Position numbers and translations under genes: made by a program
Source: Arenicola marina
Taxonomy: Eukaryota; Annelida; Polychaeta; Arenicolidae
DNA: 64,000 nt
Assembly (NCBI GenBank): GCA_964019135.1
Contig: OZ025255.1
Coordinates: 19,879,708-19,943,707, forward strand
Direction of reading: 5' to 3'
Notes under the pieces: model-generated
What the model was told of the DNA's origin: nothing
Databases searched by the model: none
The model's input: only the letters and a program-made list of their open reading frames with translations
In this document: in pieces, positions 39,101 to 50,500 of the stretch
How the letters are laid out: every line of letters begins with the position of its first letter
How positions within the stretch are numbered: the first letter of the stretch is position 1

Positions 39101-42100
39101 GTGGCAGGATAATGTTTCCATTTGGTTACCGAACTCCCTATGCCTATTGCCCGAGCCATTCAGCAGAAGATATGCGGCAGGATAATGTTTCCATTCGGTT
39201 ACCGAACTCCCAATGCCTATTGCCCGAGCCATTCAGCAGAAGATATGCGGCAGGATAATGTTTCCATTCGGTTACCGAACTCCCAATGCCTATTGCCCGA
39301 GCCATTCAGCAGAAGATATGCGGCAGGATAATGTTTCCATTTGGTTACCGAACTCCCCATGCCTATTGCCCGAGCCATTCAGCAGAAGATATGCGGCAGG
39401 ATAATGTTTCCATTTGGTTACCGAACTCCCCATGCCTATTGCCCGAGCCATTCAGCAGAAGATATGTGGCAGGATAATGTTTCCATTTGGTTACCGAACT
39501 CCCCATGCCTATTGCCCGAGCCATTCAGCAGAAGATATGCGGCAGGATAATGTTTCCATTTGGTTACCGAACTCCCCATGCCTATTGCCCGAGCCATTCA
39601 GCAGAAGATATGCGGCAGGATAATGTTTCCATTTGGTTACCGAACTCCCCATGCCTATTGCCCGAGCCATTCAGCAGAAGATATGCGGCAGGATAATGTT
39701 TCCATTCGGTTACCGAACTCCCAATGCCTATTGCCCGAGCCATTCAGCAGAAGATATGCGGCAGGATAATGTTTCCATTTGGTTACCGAACTCCCCATGC
39801 CTATTGCCCGAGCCATTCAGCAGAAGATATGCGGCAGGATAATGTTTCCATTTGGTTACCGAACTCCCCATGCCTATTGCCCGAGCCATTCAGCAGAAGA
39901 TATGTGGCAGGATAATGTTTCCATTTGGTTACCGAACTCCCCATGCCTATTGCCCGAGCCATTCAGCAGAAGATATGCGGCAGGATAATGTTTCCATTCG
40001 GTTACCGAACTCCCAATGCCTATTGCCCGAGCCATTCAGCAGAAGATATGCGGCAGGATAATGTTTCCATTTGGTTACCGAACTCCCCATGCCTATTGCC
40101 CGAGCCATTCAGCAGAAGATATGCGGCAGGATAATGTTTCCATTTGGTTACCGAACTCCCCATGCCTATTGCCCGAGCCATTCAGCAGAAGATATGTGGC
40201 AGGATAATGTTTCCATTTGGTTACCAAACTCCCCATGCCTATTGCCCGAGCCATTCAGCAGAAGATATGCGGCAGGATAATGTTTCCATTTGGTTACCGA
40301 ACTCCCCATGCCTATTGCCCGAGCCATTCAGCAGAAGATATGCGGCAGGATAATGTTTCCATTTGGTTACCGAACTCCCCATGCCTATTGCCCGAGCCAT
40401 TCAGCAGAAGATATGCGGCAGGATAATGTTTCCATTCGGTTACCGAACTCCCAATGCCTATTGCCCGAGCCATTCAGCAGAAGATATGCGGCAGGATAAT
40501 GTTTCCATTTGGCTACCAAACTCCCCATGCCTATTGCCCGAGCCATTCAGCAGAAGATATGCGGCAGGATAATGTTTCCATTCGGTTACCGAACTCCCAA
40601 TGCCTATTGCCCGAGCCATTCAGCAGAAGATATGCGGCAGGATAATGTTTCCATTTGGTTACCGAACTCCCCATGCCTATTGCCCGAGCCATTCAGCAGA
40701 AGATATGCGGCAGGATAATGTTTCCATTCGGTTACCGAACTCCCCATGCCTATTGCCCGAACCATTCAGCAGAAGATATGCGGCAGGATAATGTTTCCAT
40801 TTGGTTACCGAACTCCCTATGCCTATTGCCCGAGCCATTCAGCAGAAGATATGCGGCAGGATAATGTTTCCATTTGGTTACCGAACTCCCAATGCCTATT
40901 GCCCGAGCCATTCAGCAGAAGATATGCGGCAGGATAATGTTTCCATTTGGTTACCGAACTCCCCATGCCTATTGCCCGAGCCACTCAGCAGAAGATATAC
41001 GGCAGGATAATGTTTCCATTTGGTTACCGAACTCCCTATGCCTATTGCCCGAGCCATTCAGCAGAAGATATGCGGCAGGATAAAGTTTCCACTTGGTAAC
41101 CGAACTCCCCATGCCTATTGCCCGAGCCATTCAGCAGAAGATATGCGGCAGGATAATGTTTCCATTTGGTTACCGAACTCCCCATGCCTATTGCCCGAGC
41201 CATTCAGCAGAAGATATGCGGCAGGATAATGTTTCCATTCGGTTACCGAACTCCCCATGCCTATTGCCCGAGCCATTCAGCAGAAGATATGCGGCAGGAT
41301 AATGTTTCCATTTGGTTACCGAACTCCCCATGCCTATTGCCCGAGCCATTCAGCAGAAGATATGCGGCAGGATAATGTTTCCATTTGGTTACCGAACTCC
41401 GCATGCCTATTGCCCGAGCCATTCAGCAGAAGATATGCGGCAGGATAATGTTTCCATTTGGTTACCGAACTCCCCATGCCTATTGCCCGAGCCATTCAGT
41501 AGAAGATATGCGGCAGGATAATGTTTCCATTTGGTTACCGAACTCCCCATGCCTATTGCCCGAGCCATTCAGCAGAAGATATGCGGCAGGATAATGTTTC
41601 CATTTGGTTACCGAACTCCCCATGCCTATTGCCCGAGCCATTCAGCAGAAGATATGCGGCAGGATAATGTTTCCATTTGGTTACCGAACTCCGCATGCCT
41701 ATTGCCCGAGCCATTCAGCAGAAGATATGGAGCAGGATAATGTTTCCATTTGATTACCGAACTCCCCATGCCTATTGCCCGAGCCGTTCAGCAGAAGATA
41801 TGCAGCAGGATAATGTTTCCATTTGGTTACCGAACTCCCCATGCCTATTGCCCGAGCCATTCAGCAGAAGATATGCGGCAAGATAATGTTACCATTTGGT
41901 TACCGAACTCCCCATGCCTATTGCCCGAGCCACTCAGCAGAAGATATGCGGCAGGATAATGTTTCCATTTGGTTACCGAACTCCCCATGCCTATTGCCCG
42001 AACCATTCAGCAGAAGATATGCGGCAGGCTAATGTTTCCATTTGGTTACCGAACTCCCTATGCCTATTGCCCGAGCCATTCAGCAGAAGATATGTGGCAG

Positions 42101-45100
42101 GATAATGTTTCCATTTGGTTACCGAACTCCCCATGCCTATTGCCCGAGCCATTCAGCAGAAGATATGTGGCAGGATAATGTTTCCATTTGGTTACCGAAC
42201 TTCCCATGCCTAGTGCCCGAGCCATTCAGCAGAAGATATGCGGCAGGATAATGTTTCCATTTGGTTACCGAACTCCCCGTGCCTATTGCCCGAGCCATTC
42301 AGCAGAAGATATGCGGCAGGATAATGTTTCCATTCGGTTACCGAACTCCCCATGCCTATTGCCCGAGCCATTCAGCAGAAGATATGTGGCAGGATAATGT
42401 TTCCATTTGGTTACCGAACTCCCTATGCCTATTGCCCGAGCCATTCAGCAGAAGATATGCGGCAGGATATTGTTTCCATTCGGTTACCGAACTCCCAATG
42501 CCTATTGCCCGAGCCATTCAGCAGAAGATATGCGGCAGGATAATGTTTCCATTTGGTTACCGAACTCCCCATGCCTATTGCCCGAGCCATTCAGCAGAAG
42601 ATATGCGGCAGGATAATGTTTCCATTTGGTTACCGAACTCCGCATGCCTATTGCCCGAGCCATTCAGCAGAAGATATGCAGCAGGATAATGTTTCCATTT
42701 GATTACCGAACTCCCCATGCCTATTGCCCGAGCCATTCAGCAGAAGATATGCAGCAGGATAATGTTTCCATTTGGTTACCGAACTCCCCATGCCTATTGC
42801 CCGAGCCATTCAGCAGAAGATATGCAGCAGGATAATGTTTCCATTTGATTACCGAACTCCCCATGCCTATTGCCCGAGCCATTCAGCAGAAGATATGCGG
42901 CAGGATAATGTTACCATTTGGTTACCGAACTCCCCATGCCTATTGCCCGAGCCACTCAGCAGAAGATATTCGGCAGGATAATGTTTCCATTCGGTTACCG
43001 AACTCCCCATGCCTATTGCCCGAACCATTCAGCAGAAGATATGCGGCAGGCTAATGTTTCCATTTGGTTACCGAACTCCCTATGCCTATTGCCCGAGCCA
43101 TTCAGCAGAAGATATGTGGCAGGATAATGTTTCCATTTGGTTACCGAACTCCCCATGCCTATTGCCCGAGCCATTCAGCAGAAGATATGTGGCAGGATAA
43201 TGTTTCCATTTGGTTACCGAACTTCCCATGCCTAGTGCCCGAGCCATTCAGCAGAAGATATGCGGCGGGATAATGTTTCCATTTGGTTACCGAACTCCCC
43301 GTGCCTATTGCCCGAGCCATTCAGCAGAAGATATGCGGCAGGATAATGTTTCCATTTGGTTACCGAACTCCCCATGCCTATTGCCCGAGCCATTCAGCAG
43401 AAGATATGTGGCAGGATAATGTTTCCATTTGGTTACTGAACTCCCTATGCCTATTGCCCGAGCCATTCAGCAGAAGATATGCGACAGGATATTGTTTCCA
43501 TTCGGTTACCGAACTCCCAATGCCTATTGCCCGAGCCATTCAGCAGAAGATATGCGGCAGGATAATGTTTCCATTTGGTTACCGAACTCCCCATGCCTAT
43601 TGCCCGAGCCATTCAGCAGAAGATATGCGGCAGGATAATGTTTCCATTTGGTTACCGAACTCCCCATGCCTATTGCCCGAGCCATTCAGCAGAAGATATG
43701 CGGCAGGATAATGTTTCCATTTGGTTACCGAACTCCCCATGCCTATTGCCCGAGCCATTCAGCAGAAGATATGCGGCAGGATAATGTTTCCATTTGGTTA
43801 CCGAACTCCCCATGCCCATTGCCCGAGCCCTTCAGCAGAAGATATGCGGCAGGATAATGTTTCCATTTGGTTACCGAACTCCCCATGCCTATTGCCCGAG
43901 CCATTCAGCAGAAGATATGCGGCAGGATAATGTTTCCATTCGGTTACCGAACTCCCAATGCCTATTGCCCGAGCCATTCAGCAGAATATATGCGGCAGGA
44001 TAATGTTTCCATTTGGTTACCGAACTCCCCATGCCTATTGCCCGAGCCATTCAGCAGAAGATATGCGGCAGGATAATGTTTCCATTTGGTTACCGAACTC
44101 TCCATGCCTATTGCCCGAGCCATTCAGCAGAAGATATGTGGCAGGATAATGTTTCCATTTGGTTACCGAACTCCCCATGCCTATTGCCCGAGCCATTCAG
44201 CAGAAGATATGCGGCAGGATAATGTTTCCATTTGGTTACCGAACTCCCCATGCCTATTGCCCGAGCCATTCAGCAGAAGATATGCGGCAGGATAATGTTT
44301 CCATTTGGTTACCGAACTCCCCATGCCTATTGCCCGAGCCATTCAGCAGAAGATATGCGGCAGGATAATGTTTCCATTCGGTTACCGAACTCCCAATGTC
44401 TATTGCCCGAGCCATTCAGCAGAAGATATGCGGCAGGATAATGTTTCCATTTGGCTACCAAACTCCCCATGCCTATTGCCCGAGCCATTCAGCAGAAGAT
44501 ATGCGGCAGGATAATGTTTCCATTCGGTTACCGAACTCCCAATGCCTATTGCCCGAGCCATTCAGCAGAAGATATGCGGCAGGATAATGTTTCCATTGGG
44601 TTACCGAACTCCCCATGCCTATTGCCCGAGCCATTCAGCAGAAGATATGCGGCAGGATAATGTTTCCATTTGGTTACCGAACTCCCCATGCCTATTGCCC
44701 GAACCATTCAGCAGAAGATATGCGGCAGGATAATGTTTCCATTTGGTTACCGAACTCCCTATGCCTATTGCCCGAGCCATTCAGCAGAAGATATGCGGCA
44801 GGATAATGTTTCCATTTGGTTACCGAACTCCCAATGCCTATTGCCCGAGCCATTCAGCAGAAGATATGCGGCAGGATAATGTTTCCATTTGGTTACCGAA
44901 CTCCCCATGCCTATTGCCCGAGCCACTCAGCAGAAGATATGCGGCAGGATAATGTTCCCATTTGGTTACCGAACTCCCTATGCCTATTGCCCGAGCCATT
45001 CAGCAGAAGATATGCGGCAGGATAAAGTTTCCACTTGGTAACCGAACTCCCCATGCCTATTGCCCGAGCCATTCAGCAGAAGATATGCGGCAGGATAATG

Positions 45101-46033
45101 TTTCCATTCGGTTACCGAACTCCCCATGCCTATTGCCCGAGCCATTCAGCAGAAGATATGCGGCAGGATAATGTTTCCATTTGGTTACCGAACTCCCCAT
45201 GCCTATTGCCCGAGCCATTCAGCAGAAGATATGCGGCAGGATAATGTTTCCATTTGGTTACCGAACTCCCCATGCCTATTGCCCGAGCCATTCAGCAGAA
45301 GATATGCGGCAGGATAATGTTTCCATTTGGTTACCGAACTCCCCATGCCTATTGCCCGAGCCATTCAGCAGAAGATATGCGGCAGGATAATGTTTCCATT
45401 TGGTTACCGAACTCCCCATGCCTATTGCCCGAGCCATTCAGCAGAAGATATGCGGCAGGATAATGTTTCCATTTGGTTACCGAACTCCCCATGCCTATTG
45501 CCCGAGCCATTCAGCAGAAGATATGCGGCAGGATAATGTTTCCATTTGGTTACCGAACTCCGCATGCCTATTGCCCGAGCCATTCAGCAGAAGATATGCA
45601 GCAGGATAATGTTTCCATTTGATTACCGAACTCCCCATGCCTATTGCCCGAGCCATTCAGCAGAAGATATGCAGCAGGATAATGTTTCCATTTGGTTACC
45701 GAACTCCCCATGCCTATTGCCCGAGCCATTCAGCAGAAGATATGCAGCAGGATAATGTTTCCATTTGATTACCGAACTCCCCATGCCTATTGCCCGAGCC
45801 ATTCAGCAGAAGATATGCGGCAAGATAATGTTACCATTTGGTTACCGAACTCCCCATGCCTATTGCCCGAGCCACTCAGCAGAAGATATGCGGCAGGATA
45901 ATGTTTCCATTTGGTTACCGAACTCCCCATGCCTATTGCCCGAACCATTCAGCAGAAGATATGCGGCAGGATAATGTTTCCATTTGGTTACCGAACTCCC
46001 CATGCCCATTGCCCGAGCCATTCAGCAGAAGAT
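12159..46033. repeat. 73-bp satellite array, 464 units, higher-order structure
   Basis: Tandem 73-bp units: GATATGCGGCAGG, then ATAATGTTTCCATTTGGTT, then ACCGAACTCCCCATGCC, then TATTGCCCGAGCC and ATTCAGCAGAA. The first GAT of the array is at 12159 and the last at 46031, a distance of exactly 464 x 73, so the array carries no net insertion or deletion. Units differ by a small set of substitutions, for example TTC for TTT before GGTTACC, CCTAGTGCC for CCTATTGCC, GGCTACCAAAC, and GATAAAGTTTCCACTTGGTAACC. These markers recur at multi-monomer intervals (7, 9, 26 and 33 units and about 165-174 units). Each unit ends one reading frame and opens the next, producing overlapping 63-69-residue frames, mostly from TTG, that restart every 73 bp. 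They are artefacts. There are no spacers, so this is not a CRISPR array. Confidence 0.98.
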
Positions 46034-47399
46034 CGTCGCAGGGAGCGCGGTGAGAGGAGGGAGTGGGGGTGGATGTTGGGGGCGTGCTGAAAGGTCGAGG
46101 GCGAGCAGGGAGCCCTATCGCCCTATCACAAGTCGAGCGCTGGTTAACACAGGACGGGACGGATATGGCAAAGACAACTCTAAAACCGATATCGGCTCAC
46201 TGTTAGAAACAGGTCACATTGATTGCCCACCCACATGTTAATTATTAGGAGGCTACTAGTTGGATGAAGGCTTGTCAACATTCATTCCACGCACGGACGT
46301 CATGTCTAAGTGGTAGGCAACCATGTACATCCGAACAAGCTATTGAACTTGTTAACGACCAGGCCAACCGAAGGCGTATCGTGTGCCAACTAAAAACGCC
46401 TTTTTACGTCCTTGTCTGGACCAGGTAGTGACTGTAAGCCACACCATCCGTATCATTGTGTGAAGCATTCATTCATTACACGGACACCCACTATCTAGTA
46501 TATATTTCATGGTAGAGAGCCGGACATATGTCTCTCGTGGATTAAACGCTAATGCATTTATGCTGTCTGCTATAAATAGCGTTACATATAAAAATAACGT
46601 ACAATTAAGATTTTTTAAGAATTTAACTCATGCCTTCACTCATTCAAGAGAAAAATTATGTCATCCTTAGCAGTAAACTAGTCGAAACTTTATATTTATA
46701 TCCAACATGCGGGACGAGACATGATTTTCACTACTACTGTGGCCTTTCACGTTACTTTTCTTTCTTGCATCTGTATAGATCTAGTTGTGAAGTTCTATTT
46801 TACGTTAGCATATAAGCTTCCGCTTTGCCTTTTGTCTACGTAATATATGTCTACTTGCGATGCATGCCGTTGGACAATAAACAGTATTATTATTAGTAGT
46901 ATTATTAACATTTTATATCATCACTCCTTACAAGGATGTGAACCTTTGCATCACTGACGATCAGACTACTCTTGGCGGCCGACATCACATATGACATCCC
47001 GTGGTGAGGTTTTGACCGCCGAGCGGCGCGATCTGTCACGTGACCTGGCCTAGCGGTTTGCCGCCTAGCGGTTGGGGCGGCCTTGAGGTTTACGACCCAT
47101 CTTGATCCAGGAAGTGCACCGAGCGCTGTTCAAACTACATCACAGTCAACAGTGCGTTAGTGTCGTGCATAGAGTGTAGTTGTAGCGACGAGCAAGTAGC
47201 GGATTCACAAGCATACGTAGTACACCAACAAGTACCTGTCTGTATTGCTGCGATGTGATGTGCGTTATGAAGAAAGCATAGACCTAGGCGGCGACTTCCG
47301 AAGAACTCCAGTGGCCCAGGTGCCGTCATTATCATTAAGGGCGTCATTCATTGTGGTTACCAACATACGACCGGTCGTCGGAGGACCGATCAGCAGCCA
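46034..47399. other. Unique sequence upstream of the receptor gene, possible promoter
   Basis: Unique sequence after the abrupt satellite edge. Most of it is AT-rich and without genes. From about 46970 to 47110 it becomes GC- and CpG-rich, with three related copies of a GCCGCC(T)AGCGG motif and an E-box CACGTG in TGTCACGTGACC near 47035. This patch lies 320-460 bases before the first signal-peptide ATG and is a plausible core promoter or 5' UTR. No TATA box is evident. A further AATAAA lies near 46877. Confidence 0.35.
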
Positions 47400-47431
47400 G
47401 CGTGCGCGGTGTGGTGATCCCCGGTAACGTC

Positions 47432-47516
47432 ATGTCGGTGGCTGGGCACCGGATCTTCCCTGTCCTTGTACTGTGGCTACTGGTACAGCTGACGCACAGT
47501 GGAGCGGATGCGATGG
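47432..47516 (+). CDS. Exon 1a: signal peptide of the receptor phosphatase
   Basis: ATG at 47432 opens 28 codons: MSVAGHR, a hydrophobic core ([13 protein letters not shown]) and THSGADAM, a typical signal peptide with small residues before the probable cleavage site. The exon ends one base into a codon (phase 1) at a strong donor, G|GTAAGT (GT at 47517). Joined to exon 2 it gives Gly-Tyr-Asn at the start of the WSC domain. A near copy follows at 47858. Confidence 0.85.
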
Positions 47517-50500
47517 GTAAGTCTGACGGCTCTCACCCACATGTTGGTAGGGGTGATGGTTGGTTGATTATTCAGGACGCTTTAACCACTTTTGGTCATA
47601 TCGCGTCAATGGGAGAAAGAAGGGAGAGTGGAGCCATGTCCCCGGGGGTAACCCCCTACTCTTTACAAAGGAAAGACATGGGATCTTTATCCTGCAGCCA
47701 CACAAACATGGCCACAGCAGGGCTCGAACCACCGATTCACGTGCCGTTAGGCTCTTAGGTGGCCAGAGCACTGAATGCGAACGATCTAGCCCACTGGGCC
47801 ATCGCGCCGGCCCCGAGTAGGGGTCAGGCGGTAGGTGTGCTAATTCCCGGGGACGACATGGCGGTGGCTGGGCACCGGGTCTTCCCCGCCCTTATACTGT
47901 GGCTCCTGGTACAGCTGACACACAGTGGAGCGGATGCGATGGGCAAGCCGAGCGAATCTCACCAGAGCATGGAAGGGTAGGGAAGGGGGGGTGGGGTAGG
48001 GAAGGCATCCGGCGCGCGGACACACATCTCGCGCAAACGGTTGACAATATCTTAGATACTAAATAACTAAGTAGACATTATTTTTGAACCTAACTTTTGA
48101 TCTTAGAAACTAACTGTTGACATTACCTTGGAATCTAACTTGATCTTAAGTTTGAAACTAACTGTTGGCATTATCTTGGAAACTAACTGTTGGCATTATC
48201 TTGGAAACTAACTGTTGACATTATCTTGGAAACTAAATGTTGGCATTTTCATTGGAGTCTATCTGACATTATCTGATGTTAGCATGTCATTATGTTGACA
48301 TTTATATTAACATCGGCTGAACGTACCCGGCCACCAGTTGAAAAATGTGTACCCCCCCCCCCCTCCCCCGCCTCCACACACACACGCACCGCTGACTACG
48401 AGCGGTTCATAATGATGATTCCTTCTCGCAGGATACAATTATATTCAGTGTTCGAGACATGCACTGGGAGGTCCGTCTGACAGGGAGGCGCAGGATGACG
48501 TCACCGTCCAATGGTGTCTCGCGTTCTGTGGCGAGCAAGACCCGGCATACGGCTATGGAGGACTCAGGGTCAGTGCCCAATGTGAGGGGAGGGAATACTT
48601 TTTACGATCTCCGCCATTGGCATCCAGGAATTCTTCGAGATTCGCGATTAGCTGTTGCCAATTTTTGAGGATCGTTTTCCGTACAATTCCTGGTTCAACG
48701 CGAAGACCCATTCACTATTTATCGCCATCCGTTATAGCGATTCGGATGGGGTCCCCCCCCCCCCCCCAGCTCAATGTCTCTCCGCCTTCGTCGGGTGAAG
48801 TGAATCTTATGTGTGTGTTCGTTGTCAATCTGCTATTATATGTGGGGATGCAGCTGCTACTGTGATGACATAAAGCTAAAAATACAGCAGCCAAACAGCG
48901 ACCACTACGCTGTCTGTTCACCTCTTTAATGACGCACCTACATTGCCAACATTCGGCAGGTTCCACCATCTAGATCCATCTACACTGGTTGGTTCTCCTC
49001 CGTTGTGTGTTGCGTTGTGTATGCATGTATGAAGTTAAGTATCAACGCAGATATACCTTAGTTGGATCGAAACGTGTTGAAATAAAATTGAAATGAACGT
49101 GCGGTTTATTGTCTCAGTTGCAACGCATTTCATGACGATTTAAAACACACTTATATTGATGTTTTACCTTGTGGCGCGTAGGTCGACCGAACGCAAACGC
49201 CGATTGTTACTGTTTGAATACTCCTGGCCCGAGCTTTGGTGCTGCAAACTGTGGCAGAAGGTGTGGCGATGGTCTTCAATGTGGGGGGCAAAATAACCCC
49301 AACTCATACGTCAGTGTGTATCAGGGTAGGTCAACACTGATAATGTGCCTCTGCGCCTTACTTCGCATAAAGACTCCAATAGCTGAAGGTACATACAAAC
49401 ACTAATATACACATCATAACGGTCGCACATTTTTACATATCTTCGACATATTGTCATCGTATATCATAATAATATTGTCATCACTGTCATGTATGCTGTA
49501 CCTGTTTATTCATGGGTTGCCATGGGGTAATATGGACTAGGGATATGCGATATCATGTATCATTTAATCTCGGCCTCGATACAGGGGTTAGAAAAGCGCA
49601 CTTTTGTCTATATTAAATGAATATTTTACTAACGATTGCGCACCTGCAACAAGGCTACACAATAATTTGGCACGACAATTCACAGTAATATATTCAATTA
49701 GATTTAATCAGTGTGAATGCCACCCCCCCCCCCCCCCCTACACACCTCCCGTCGTCACGTTCCAGTATAAGCTTAAGGTCGAGAGCGGGTAGCTACCGTA
49801 GCCGATTTTTTCCGAAACAAATACACTTTTGTTCTCATTCTCATTTCATAATTTTCCCGCCAAACATGCATGCATGTTACACATTACAAGCAAATACACA
49901 AACTATTCATTGCAAATACTCGCCAAAAAGCAGAAGTGGGATAATTCGGAATTTTTGGCCTAATTTATAGCATTTTTATTTATAATCGAGCTTACAGAGC
50001 AATAGTTAATTCACTATCATGTCCGTATTTTGATACTTGCGTGTGCAATGTGACGCTAGATTTCAGTAAGCCCTTTTTTAAGATGGATTTAAAATCTGGC
50101 ATTTTTTCATTGATCGCCGTGTTAAAGCCAATTTGACAATAATTGCCAAAACGTTTTTAAAGTAAAATATCTCGAAAATATCCCCCAGCCGATCTCGGCT
50201 TATAACACAAACAAAAGTAATGCGTGAGCTACCATTGTTTGCTCACGCCAAATATTTATTTCTGGTGCGAAATTGAATTTCAACTTGCTAACCTCGAATA
50301 TTGGGTACACATTTCAGATGTAAACGAATGCCTTACTAACAATGGCGGCTGTGATCAGACGTGTAACAACTCTCACGGCAGCTTCTCCTGCTCCTGTCGA
50401 GACGGCTACAACCAGACTGGAGCTAGCTGTATGGGTAGGTCATACCTTGTCACTGTGACCAGACGTGTAACAACTCTCAGGGCAGCTTCTCCTGCTCCTG

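Noticed and set aside
12159..46033. CRISPR-like array
   Set aside because: Units are contiguous and near-identical along their full length; there are no unique spacers and no cas genes, and the context is an animal genome.
12185..46053. Hundreds of overlapping 63-69-residue open frames
   Set aside because: They restart every 73 bp, mostly from TTG, because 73 leaves a remainder of one when divided by three. They are products of the satellite unit, not genes.
47720..47816. A tRNA gene on the minus strand
   Set aside because: A and B boxes are present, but the sequence does not close into a normal acceptor stem and continues into a SINE body with flanking target-site duplication.
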